Of a stretch of 6,098 bases of DNA, positions 1-5,738 are shown in pieces. Source of the DNA: UBA9642 sp964545585 (GTDB lineage Archaea; Nanobdellota; Nanobdellia; Woesearchaeales; UBA9642). A program made the translations under genes and the position numbers. The first letter of the stretch is position 1; every line of letters starts with the position of its first letter. The notes beneath the pieces are model-generated. The model had not been told where the DNA came from and did not search any database. It was given only the letters and a program-made list of their open reading frames with translations. The stretch lies in assembly GCA_964545585.1 (NCBI GenBank), contig CAZJFT010000052.1, positions 1-6,098 of the forward strand, read 5' to 3'.

Positions 1-2
1 AT

Positions 3-923
3 GATGACAAATTCAAGTCAGAATCAAAAAACATAAGATCAACAGTCAAGCCACCATATAATGTTATAGAATCATTGGCAAGGAGCGTATCGACAGAACT
101 GGGCGACATATCGACATTCTCAGTCAATATAACTAATACACAAGAGTTCGGGATATTAGATGTTAACCTGTCAATACATAACCAGGTAGTGAAGAATTAT
201 AAGCAGTTGGAAAAGAAGGACAACATATACACGTATGAAGGCATAATACCTGCACGTGAATCAAGAGTGTTCAGCATAATACTGGACAGTTATCTGGTCG
301 GTGAATTCCCGATATATGTCGATGCAGAGATAGAGGTACACAACACGATATTTGAATATATACAGAACCATTCATTCAATGTCTCATTGAACCCATTGAC
401 CCCTTCTTTGATCGTGGATAAGGATGTTGCAGACCCTAATGATACGATACATCTTGTTGCAAGCCTGAAGAATACTGATGAATATGCACAATACCTATAT
501 GTATATGCATACCTTCTCCCGCAAGAGGAGCATTGGACATACTACAAGATAAACCCTGGAAAAGAGCTGATATTATACAATGATACATTCCCCATACCTG
601 AAGATGATGACGACCTATACATAATACTATCAGGGATATACCGTACGACAAACATCCAGGACCAAACATTCAAGCTTGAGAAGATCATAGATGTAAGAGG
701 CAGGGAGCCGAAACCGATACCTCAATCTAATAACACTCAACAGAATACCACCCCTGAGCAACAACTTCCACAATCAGAGGAAACTGGCCCTCCAGGAAGC
801 GATGAAACAGTGATAACCGGTGGAGAGGGCGCTACTGAGGCTGAAGAGGAAAAGAAGGATTTCTTAACAAGCATAATAGAATCAATAGACTCTTTCATAA
901 AGGGTATTTTCGGCAGGAAATGA
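3..923 (+). CDS. Cell-surface beta-sandwich protein, 5'-truncated by window edge
   Basis: The frame is open from base 3 with no stop, so this is the last 306 residues of a longer protein whose start lies upstream. The TTG at 75 is only an internal Leu codon (residue 25). Two beta-rich stretches of about 100 residues can be seen (about 25-130 and 131-233). They have alternating hydrophobic/polar strands and resemble the Ig-like or CARDB-like repeats of archaeal envelope proteins, but no named family could be fixed. N-glycosylation sequons are frequent (NIT, NHS, NVS, NDT twice, NNT, NTT), which supports an extracellular location. Residues about 235-285 form a Pro/Gln/Asn/Glu-rich linker. The last 21 residues are a likely amphipathic helix (DFLTSIIESI...) ending in GRK, with no true membrane span. 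Any signal peptide would be in the missing part. Function is unknown; a structural or adhesive surface role is inference. It precedes the GINS gene by 115 bases. Confidence 0.8.
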   Translation, partial: DDKFKSESKNIRSTVKPPYNVIESLARSVSTELGDISTFSVNITNTQEFGILDVNLSIHNQVVKNYKQLEKKDNIYTYEGIIPARESRVFSIILDSYLVGEFPIYVDAEIEVHNTIFEYIQNHSFNVSLNPLTPSLIVDKDVADPNDTIHLVASLKNTDEYAQYLYVYAYLLPQEEHWTYYKINPGKELILYNDTFPIPEDDDDLYIILSGIYRTTNIQDQTFKLEKIIDVRGREPKPIPQSNNTQQNTTPEQQLPQSEETGPPGSDETVITGGEGATEAEEEKKDFLTSIIESIDSFIKGIFGRK

Positions 924-990
924 GCTTATATGGCGATGATACGCTGTATTCTACGAAGTGTATGCATTCTTACCATGCCCTATCATAACA

Positions 991-998
991 TTTATAAA
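991..998 (+). promoter_or_regulatory. Archaeal TATA box for the GINS gene
   Basis: The sequence is TTTATAAA, centred about 45 bases before the ATG at 1039. Transcription starting about 25 bases downstream would begin near 1020, giving a short leader that includes the GGGGGT stretch at 1022-1027, a weak Shine-Dalgarno match. The box lies inside the longest possible in-frame extension of the GINS gene, so it also argues for the later start codon. Confidence 0.6.
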
Positions 999-1038
999 AT
1001 TATCAATAGTCTCTAAGCTCTGGGGGTATAAATATAAA

Positions 1039-1662
1039 ATGTCAGACTTGGCCATAAGCTATGACTTACTATTCGACATATTGAGGTATGAGAAGAGCAG
1101 GGAGGATCTCCAAGCTCTAGACAAGGATTTCTATAAGAAGGTCGTCGAATACTTGAAACAGAAAGATTCTATTATACTGAGCGTGAACACCCCCACTGCA
1201 GAGAGAGAATTGACAAGGATACAAGTCAATAACATAAAGAAGATCCTTCAAGAGATATATGATCGGAGAGAAAGAAAAATCATAAATCTTGCATTGTACA
1301 GGATAAAGACGGGTTCAGACATGATGAACGTCTCGGTGTTGCTTGAAGAAGAAAAGATAATGTTCGACAATCTCGTCCTATTGTTCTCTAAATACAAGAC
1401 AAGCATATTAGATAATATATTGAACCATCGCACACCATTCGCAGAGAATATCGATCTGAACAGGTCGGAATCTCCAAAGAAAAGGATTATCGATCCAGAC
1501 CAGATAGTATCTATACGTTTCATAAGGCCTGTGCCTAAATTCTTAGGTCCAGAATTAGAGACATATGGTCCATTTGAAGAGCAGGATATAGCGTCAATGC
1601 CTTACAAGATAGCGAATATATTGATAGATAAGAATCATGCAGAAGAGATACGATCAGAATAA
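1039..1662 (+). CDS. gins51: DNA replication factor GINS, Gins51 (Gins15) type subunit
   Basis: This is a 207-residue subunit of the archaeal GINS complex, which joins MCM and the Cdc45/RecJ-like GAN protein in the replicative CMG-type helicase. The order is A domain then B domain, as in Gins51 rather than Gins23. Helical residues 1-135 contain the conserved block at 73-86 (IYDRRERKIINLAL). After a linker of about 20 residues comes the small beta B domain at about 156-203, with the typical pattern RFIRPVPKFLGPELETYGPF at 160-179 and a hydrophobic helix ending in an LI-DK segment. I chose the ATG at 1039 because it follows a TATA box (991-998) and a G-rich ribosome-binding stretch at a suitable distance. 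A 27-residue extension from a GTG at 958 would run across that promoter. The gene faces the PHP gene tail to tail. No second GINS gene is visible; some archaea use a single paralogue as a homotetramer. Confidence 0.88.
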   Translation: MSDLAISYDLLFDILRYEKSREDLQALDKDFYKKVVEYLKQKDSIILSVNTPTAERELTRIQVNNIKKILQEIYDRRERKIINLALYRIKTGSDMMNVSVLLEEEKIMFDNLVLLFSKYKTSILDNILNHRTPFAENIDLNRSESPKKRIIDPDQIVSIRFIRPVPKFLGPELETYGPFEEQDIASMPYKIANILIDKNHAEEIRSE

Positions 1663-1686
1663 TAATGATACTATATTTTATCAAAA

Positions 1687-1693
1687 TTTTTTT
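1687..1693 (+). terminator. T-run terminator after GINS
   Basis: Seven consecutive T residues lie 24 bases after the GINS stop codon, in the AT-rich gap between convergent genes. Archaeal RNA polymerase commonly terminates at such U-rich tracts. No strong hairpin precedes it. Confidence 0.5.
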
Positions 1694-1697
1694 AAGA

Positions 1698-1711
1698 TAT
1701 TCTTAAGAATA
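1698..1711. repeat. 14-bp perfect palindrome between convergent genes
   Basis: TATTCTTAAGAATA is a perfect inverted repeat ending one base before the stop codon of the minus-strand PHP gene and just after the T-run of the GINS terminator. It could help 3'-end formation for either transcript or could be chance in AT-rich sequence. Confidence 0.45.
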
Positions 1712-1712
1712 A

Positions 1713-2843
1713 TTATGCTAATTTCTTCTTTGCCTTGACACTGGCGATCATCTTATCTTTTTCTATGGTATGCTTGACATTCTTCTTAACATTATTTGTC
1801 ATATCCTGCATCCTCATAGACATAAACTCGATTCTTTTCCGTATCCTGTCTGCAAAGACATTATTCTTTCTAAGATAAAGCCTCCATGCCAACAATGGTC
1901 CTGCACCATAATTCAATGTCTGCATCGTCATCTGCAATGCCTTCTTCATTATGAACGTGTTCTTAAGCCATCCAGAGGTGACCGATGTTGCAATCTTATC
2001 TACTGGCTTGATTCCTATTGCAGACCTGAAACGCTGCTCTGGCGCAGGATTGATATTTGAATGGAATATGTTGCTTATCATGTAGCTTGCCTCTTTCACT
2101 GCAGTTATGGCATTCATATCACTTCGCACTATCACCATTTCTCCCTGTTTTATGTTGCTCCAGAAATCCTTGAAATTCCTGCCCTCAGCGAGGACATATG
2201 CAGTGCCAGGTTTTCCAGTGTGAGAATCAGACGATGCGACAACTCCCTTATCTAATCTTTGCGCTATATGCAACGCCAGATCATTCATGCTCTTTGGCAT
2301 GCTCGCATTCAGTTCTATCACGTCAAAATAGTTCTTTGCAAGGCCAGGTATTGCTTTCCATTGGAGTCGTTCATGGTTCTCATGCCAGAAAGGATGATTG
2401 TATGTCCATTCAAGATCCTCATCCTTCAAGAATTGCACGAATTGATCTAAGTCCTTGTTTATTGCTGCGATGTTCTCGAGGATATCATACTGCTCTTTTG
2501 TCAGTCCGAAAACATTGATATGTAATGTATGTATCTTCTTATAATCTACAAGCTTTGCTTTTTCAGGCTTTATCCTTATCTCTACACCAGGAATTATCTT
2601 CCTGTCAATCTTCCTTGCAGCAAGATATCCGTTAAGCGTGTCATGATCTGTTATTATGGGTAACAATCCCTTATTTTTTTGGCTGTTGATGATGTACTCC
2701 GGAGAAGTCTCTGGGACATCAGGAACATCATAAGAGAATGAAGTATGGCAATGAGGGTCCATAGCCAAATATCCTTGATCCTGCATCAAGATTGCCTGTT
2801 TCTCATCAACAACAATATTTCTGCCTACATAATTATTTGTCAT
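1713..2843 (-). CDS. PHP-domain metal-dependent phosphoesterase
   Basis: With the start used here the product has 376 residues. Residues about 25-235 are a PHP domain with its metal-ligand motifs in order: HCHTSFSYD (H31, H33, D39), TDHD (D66, H67), GVE (E88), an H105/H108 pair, NHP (H150) and SDSH (D206, H208). PHP enzymes hydrolyse phosphoesters with two or three divalent metals; the substrate cannot be read from sequence (nucleotides, 3'-ends of nucleic acids and sugar phosphates are all known for the family). Residues about 245-376 are not recognised: helical, hydrophobic around 290-325, and ending in a Lys/Arg/Met-rich basic tail. No signal peptide is seen, so it is probably cytoplasmic. 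The ATG at 2843 was preferred to the one at 2894 because TATA-like boxes lie between them and residues from Y25 on already match the family start. It sits alone on the minus strand between GINS and rpl44e. Confidence 0.85.
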   Translation of the reverse strand: MTNNYVGRNIVVDEKQAILMQDQGYLAMDPHCHTSFSYDVPDVPETSPEYIINSQKNKGLLPIITDHDTLNGYLAARKIDRKIIPGVEIRIKPEKAKLVDYKKIHTLHINVFGLTKEQYDILENIAAINKDLDQFVQFLKDEDLEWTYNHPFWHENHERLQWKAIPGLAKNYFDVIELNASMPKSMNDLALHIAQRLDKGVVASSDSHTGKPGTAYVLAEGRNFKDFWSNIKQGEMVIVRSDMNAITAVKEASYMISNIFHSNINPAPEQRFRSAIGIKPVDKIATSVTSGWLKNTFIMKKALQMTMQTLNYGAGPLLAWRLYLRKNNVFADRIRKRIEFMSMRMQDMTNNVKKNVKHTIEKDKMIASVKAKKKLA

Positions 2844-2860
2844 ATCACCCACAAAATAAC

Positions 2861-2882
2861 GTATTTTAAGCGATTTAAAAAC
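2861..2882 (-). promoter_or_regulatory. Promoter region of the PHP gene (two TATA-like boxes)
   Basis: Read on the minus strand, TTTTTAAAT (about 2874-2882) and CTTAAAATAC (2861-2870) are AT-rich boxes lying about 35 and 22 bases before the ATG at 2843. Either would give an almost leaderless mRNA starting at or just before that ATG. The GGGTGAT directly adjacent to the ATG is too close to act as a normal Shine-Dalgarno site. Confidence 0.45.
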
Positions 2883-2983
2883 TTTGTTACGCATTCAAGA
2901 GTACTGATTTAGTATGATTTCATAATAAGATATGCAGTGCTATCTTTATATTGCATGTGGGCTCATGCTGGCATACCAAAATA

Positions 2984-2993
2984 TTTATAAATA
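2984..2993 (+). promoter_or_regulatory. TATA box of the rpl44e-rps27e-aif2a-nop10 operon
   Basis: TTTATAAATA, preceded by an A-rich CCAAAA that fits a BRE position, lies about 45 bases before the rpl44e ATG. Transcription would start near 3013, leaving a leader of about 20 bases that contains GAGGT (3023-3027), six bases before the start codon. It is the only clear promoter in front of the four closely spaced genes. Confidence 0.65.
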
Positions 2994-3033
2994 CCCCATA
3001 ATTTCTTCGAGAATACACATTTGAGGTTTTAAG

Positions 3034-3351
3034 ATGAAGATTCCAAAGACTATGAAGAGGCATTGTCCTTATTGCAAGAAACATACAGAGCATACTGTAA
3101 GCCAATCAAAGAAGAAAGGACAGGGTTCTGTGCATACACAATCACGATCATCAAAGACCAGACTAAGATTGAGAGGATCATGGAGAGGTCATGGAAATCA
3201 GGGAAGGTTCTCAAGACCGCCAATAGGGTCAAGGAAGATGTCTGGAAAGAAATTGACTAAGAAGACAGATTTCAGATATACTTGTAAGGTCTGCGGAAAA
3301 CAGCACAATCAGAGCAAAGGAAAAAGAGCAAAGAAGGTGGAGATAATCTAG
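3034..3351 (+). CDS. rpl44e: Large ribosomal subunit protein eL42 (L44e)
   Basis: This 105-residue basic protein of the large ribosomal subunit sits near the tRNA exit (E) site. It has the family's zinc-binding pairs, CPYC (C11, C14) near the N terminus and CKVC (C84, C87) near the C terminus, and the typical ends MKIPKTMKRHCPYC and KTDFRYTCKVCGK. The middle is very rich in Lys, Arg, Ser and Gly, and the protein is somewhat longer than the 90-95 residues usual for the family. GAGGT at 3023-3027 places the ribosome on the ATG at 3034. It is the first gene of the operon, followed after 33 bases by rps27e. Identification is firm from the Cys spacing, N terminus and genomic partners. Confidence 0.95.
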   Translation: MKIPKTMKRHCPYCKKHTEHTVSQSKKKGQGSVHTQSRSSKTRLRLRGSWRGHGNQGRFSRPPIGSRKMSGKKLTKKTDFRYTCKVCGKQHNQSKGKRAKKVEII

Positions 3352-3384
3352 AACTAACACACTATTTAGAGGTTAAATAATAAA

Positions 3385-3570
3385 ATGGCAAAGATAAGGG
3401 AAAACACTTCAAAATTCATAAAAGTAAGATGCCCAAAATGCAAGAATGAGCAGATAATATTCGGAAAATCAGCTTCGCAAGTTCCATGCCTTGTTTGTGG
3501 AAGATTGCTTGCAGGCCCTACAGGCGGCAAGGCAAAGATAAAGGCAAGAGTGCTTGAGGTGCTCGAATAA
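3385..3570 (+). CDS. rps27e: Small ribosomal subunit protein eS27 (S27e)
   Basis: This 61-residue zinc-ribbon protein of the small subunit has the expected C4 pattern: CPKC (C16, C19) and CLVC (C35, C38), followed by GRLLAGPTGGKAKI, which is the conserved family tail. Length is normal for archaea (about 60-65). A Shine-Dalgarno GAGGT lies at 3369-3373, 11 bases before the ATG. The 3' end contains GAGGTG (3556-3561), which serves as ribosome-binding site for the next gene starting two bases after the stop, so translation of the two is probably coupled. Confidence 0.96.
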   Translation: MAKIRENTSKFIKVRCPKCKNEQIIFGKSASQVPCLVCGRLLAGPTGGKAKIKARVLEVLE

Positions 3571-3572
3571 AA

Positions 3573-4367
3573 ATGCTCATAAAGCGTGATGGATTCCCAG
3601 AACCTTCTGATCTCGTGATGTGTACAGTAAATAATATACAGCATAATTCTACATTCGTGAACATCCATGAATACAATAAACAGGGCATGATAACTATATC
3701 AGAGATTGCTCCTGGTAGGATAAGAAACATAAGGGATTATGTCATTGAGGGAAAAGTTGTCGTCTGCAAGGTCTTGAATGTCAACAAGGAGAGGGGATAT
3801 ATCGACCTTTCATTGAGAAGAGTCACAGAAGGGCAGCGCAGGCAGAAATCTGACGAGATAAAACAGGAGACTAGGGCAGAGAAGATAATAGAATTGGCTG
3901 CCCATGAGTTAAAGGTGCCATTCGAGCAATTATATATGAAAATAGCTGATAAAGTATTGAAACAGTACTTCTATGTTTATCAGGCATTCGATGACGTGAT
4001 AAATGGAGCATTGGACCTGAAGGGCATAGTTGATGAGAAGACTGCAGAGCTGCTTGAGAAGACCATCCGTGATAAGATAAAGCCAAAACAGATAATAATC
4101 GCAGGAGACGTGTCAATATCTGTCTGGGATGAGAATGGTGTCGATATAATAAAGAATGCGCTGACTAAAGCTATATACGGCCCGGAGATGAAGATAAATT
4201 ATATGGGTGGCGGGCGTTATAGGATAATAGTCAAGGGTACAGAGTATAAGGTTGTTGAGAAGATGCTCAAGGATTCATCAGACAGTATAATTAATGTAAT
4301 TAAGAAGGCAAAAGGAAGGGCAGAATACGAAAGGGTGAAGAACCTCTCTGCGGAGACTGCAGAATAA
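3573..4367 (+). CDS. eif2a: Translation initiation factor aIF2 subunit alpha
   Basis: This is the alpha subunit (264 residues, family-typical length) of the heterotrimeric factor that brings initiator Met-tRNA to the small ribosomal subunit. Three domains can be followed: an S1-type OB fold at about 9-86 (GMITISEIA, then KVLNVNKERGYIDLSLRRV), a helical domain at about 90-175, and a C-terminal alpha/beta domain at about 180-255 that contacts the gamma subunit (YMGGGRYRIIV). The loop matching eukaryotic Ser51 reads SEIAPGRIRNIRDYV. The aligned residue is Ala46, so phosphorylation control at that exact position is not expected. The start two bases after rps27e and the GAGGTG inside rps27e fix the ATG. 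The nop10 gene follows after 15 bases. Confidence 0.96.
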   Translation: MLIKRDGFPEPSDLVMCTVNNIQHNSTFVNIHEYNKQGMITISEIAPGRIRNIRDYVIEGKVVVCKVLNVNKERGYIDLSLRRVTEGQRRQKSDEIKQETRAEKIIELAAHELKVPFEQLYMKIADKVLKQYFYVYQAFDDVINGALDLKGIVDEKTAELLEKTIRDKIKPKQIIIAGDVSISVWDENGVDIIKNALTKAIYGPEMKINYMGGGRYRIIVKGTEYKVVEKMLKDSSDSIINVIKKAKGRAEYERVKNLSAETAE

Positions 4368-4382
4368 TTCTCGAGAGAAAAA

Positions 4383-4538
4383 ATGCGGCACATACTCAAA
4401 TGTGTAAAATGTGGAAGTTATGGATTGAGTGATGAGTGCGAATGCGGTAATAGGCGAATAGAATGCAAGCCTCCGAAATATTCTCCTACAGACAAATATG
4501 GACATTATAGGAGAGAGGCAAAGAAACAAAAAAATTAA
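4383..4538 (+). CDS. nop10: H/ACA ribonucleoprotein protein Nop10
   Basis: This 51-residue protein is a core part of the archaeal H/ACA snoRNP-like particle, which binds Cbf5 and supports guide-RNA-directed pseudouridylation. The N terminus MRHILKCVKCGSYGL and the C-terminal KPPKYSPTDKYGHYRR are the family's hallmark segments. The zinc ribbon uses C7-x2-C10 as expected, but the second knuckle is C19-x-C21 (DECECGN), one residue shorter than the usual CxxC. The gene follows aif2a by 15 bases and is almost certainly cotranscribed; only a weak GAGAG precedes it. It ends 25 bases before the stop of the convergent gene on the minus strand. Confidence 0.95.
   Translation: MRHILKCVKCGSYGLSDECECGNRRIECKPPKYSPTDKYGHYRREAKKQKN
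4528..4534 (-). terminator. T-run terminator of the MopE-like gene, inside nop10
   Basis: On the minus strand a T7 run followed by GTTTCTTT lies about 30 bases past the stop of the MopE-like gene. It falls within the last codons of nop10 (Lys-Asn), so the two convergent transcripts probably overlap at their 3' ends. Confidence 0.4.
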
Positions 4539-4539
4539 C

Positions 4540-4563
4540 GTTTGTTACATTTCTTATATTTTC
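4540..4563 (+). terminator. T-rich 3' end of the ribosomal operon
   Basis: The 25-base gap after nop10 is T-rich on the plus strand (TTTG, TTTC, TTTTC) and is the only candidate for stopping the operon transcript before it reads antisense into the next gene. There is no long uninterrupted T tract, so the call is weak. Confidence 0.3.
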
Positions 4564-4569
4564 TTATAT
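4550..4569. repeat. 10-bp perfect tandem duplication
   Basis: TTTCTTATAT occurs twice back to back. The second copy covers the stop codon of the minus-strand MopE-like gene and its last sense codon. It probably arose by slippage in AT-rich sequence. Confidence 0.6.
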
Positions 4570-5583
4570 CAATGTATCATTGACATAATATGTCCCATCA
4601 TGCCAATCTGTCAGCATGGATCTGCTGCATCCAAATCTGTAGTGCCCGCCTAAGTTTCTTCCTGTCTCTGCAGCTATTGCATCAAGCAATTGTGTGCAGC
4701 TGCATCCATAAGTGTATTCCATGTTTATGTCTGTTGCCAGAACAATATCCTCTTTGGGTTTTTTCATGGTCCAGACATCATTCCACATATACCTATTGAT
4801 TCCTAAATCTTCGCTTGTCCATGGATCGCTTTCTGTGTTAAGACACTGATCTATTGCACAACCATATACTCCGTCATTGTCTGTGTCTAATCCCTCGTCT
4901 AATTCTCCATTGCAATCATCATCGATGTCATTGCATATCTCTGTTGCTGAAGGGTTTATTGATGTATCTGCATCATTGCAATCTCCAGAATTTGTCGATT
5001 CTCCTTGTTCAGTATCGCATGTTCCATCATTTGAAATTATTGTTGTGTCGCTTCCATACCCATCCATGTCTGCATCAATGTAGCATGTGACTGTAGTGCT
5101 ATTGTCTTCGCAGTCATCATGAACTACCCAGAATTCTGATAGTGTCCCATCGATATAGTATGTTACCGGATCATTCCAATCACACCATGGTGTCAATGGG
5201 AAGAAATATGTTGCTGCGCATTTGTCTGTGGATATGAATGCTGATGGATCAGGCCTCAATGCCCATTCATCTTCATCAGCAACATTTCTCCAACCGTCCC
5301 CTATTAATGATGCATCTGGTACCAATCCCCAATCAGATTGTGCTATAGGTGCTACCCATGCCCACCATAATCCATTATGATATACTGCATATGATTCATC
5401 TGCATAATAGCAATGCGCAACATCTGTCTCCTCCAGAGTTGAAGCGATTTGCATGCTATTTATTATTATGGGCGTATCTTCGTTAATCTTTGTCGTCCTT
5501 TCTGCCGAAACTAAAGAGACAATGAAAAAAAGTGCAATCACGTATATCAGATATTTTATTTGGTGTTTCATTTTATATGTCAT
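4564..5583 (-). CDS. Secreted Cys/Trp-rich protein with MopE-type metal-binding motif
   Basis: The product has 339 residues. A Sec signal peptide is clear: Lys/His-rich start, hydrophobic 11-25, probable cleavage after VSA (27). Residues about 57-158 form a Trp/Cys-rich region (WWAWVAP at 73-79, GWR 97-99, P111...F116, CAATYF 122-127, CDWND 134-138). Residues about 167-247 contain the MopE-type putative metal-binding motif (DADMDGYG at 170-177, GDCNDADTSINPSATEIC at 200-217, DDDCNGELDEG at 221-231) and a following DTDNDG loop (233-238), acidic loops of the calcium-binding kind. Residues 292-327 are a second Cys block (YGCSC, then FGCS). No C-terminal membrane anchor or sorting signal is visible, so it may be released or held by other surface proteins. 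GGAGG at 5592-5596 selects the ATG at 5583 over Met5. Function is unknown; extracellular Ca/metal-stabilised binding is inference. Convergent with nop10, divergent from the pilin gene. Confidence 0.82.
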   Translation of the reverse strand: MTYKMKHQIKYLIYVIALFFIVSLVSAERTTKINEDTPIIINSMQIASTLEETDVAHCYYADESYAVYHNGLWWAWVAPIAQSDWGLVPDASLIGDGWRNVADEDEWALRPDPSAFISTDKCAATYFFPLTPWCDWNDPVTYYIDGTLSEFWVVHDDCEDNSTTVTCYIDADMDGYGSDTTIISNDGTCDTEQGESTNSGDCNDADTSINPSATEICNDIDDDCNGELDEGLDTDNDGVYGCAIDQCLNTESDPWTSEDLGINRYMWNDVWTMKKPKEDIVLATDINMEYTYGCSCTQLLDAIAAETGRNLGGHYRFGCSRSMLTDWHDGTYYVNDTLI

Positions 5584-5591
5584 TTTTTTAG

Positions 5592-5596
5592 CCTCC
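5592..5596 (-). promoter_or_regulatory. Shine-Dalgarno site deciding the start of the MopE-like gene
   Basis: On the minus strand AAGGAGGC lies eight bases before the ATG at 5583. This is the strongest ribosome-binding site in the window and puts the start at Met1 rather than at the in-frame Met5. Confidence 0.75.
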
Positions 5597-5645
5597 TTAT
5601 TATTTGAAATGTTTTTTTTTATTTCTTTTTATTCCTTCACTAATC

Positions 5646-5655
5646 GTTTAAATAG
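5646..5655 (-). promoter_or_regulatory. TATA-like box of the MopE-like gene
   Basis: On the minus strand CTATTTAAAC lies about 65 bases before the ATG at 5583; a start about 25 bases downstream would leave a leader of about 40 bases containing the GGAGG. A second AT-rich box (GGAATAAAAAG, around 5626-5636) is an alternative. Confidence 0.4.
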
Positions 5656-5700
5656 ATTCGCATTGCCGATATTTTCACTATTCTCTTATGGTTACTATAT

Positions 5701-5710
5701 TTTATAAATA
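5701..5710 (+). promoter_or_regulatory. TATA box of the pilin-like gene
   Basis: TTTATAAATA, identical to the box of the ribosomal operon, lies 29-38 bases before the ATG at 5739. Transcription would start near 5730, giving a leader of about 10 bases with GGAGTG directly before the start codon. Confidence 0.6.
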
Positions 5711-5738
5711 TATCTGGGGATTATTGCATGGGAGTGAA

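Noticed and set aside
75..77. TTG as start codon of the first surface protein
   Set aside because: The same frame is open back to base 3 with protein-like sequence, there is no Shine-Dalgarno site or promoter in front, and the beta-domain appears to begin before or at this point.
958..1038. N-terminal extension of GINS from a GTG at 958
   Set aside because: The added 27 residues do not look like GINS and the stretch contains the TATA box at 991-998; the ATG at 1039 gives a normal family start.
2844..2894. Longer PHP protein starting at the ATG at 2894
   Set aside because: The extra 17 residues are basic and not family-like, and the only promoter-like boxes lie within them.
2844..3033. Possible tRNA or small RNA gene in the 190-base divergent gap
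   Set aside because: No tRNA arms, T-loop motif or GC-rich structured segment; the space is accounted for by two divergent promoters.
3050..3260. Other open frames on both strands across rpl44e
   Set aside because: They overlap a firmly identified ribosomal protein gene, have no family features and no ribosome-binding sites.
4850..5100. Open plus-strand frames opposite the MopE motif
   Set aside because: These are mirror frames of a low-complexity Asp/Asn/Cys-rich coding region (His/Leu/Cys-rich or Ser-rich translations) without start signals.
5584..5640. Poly-T tract as a plus-strand terminator
   Set aside because: It is the A-rich leader region of the minus-strand gene, with no plus-strand gene ending upstream.
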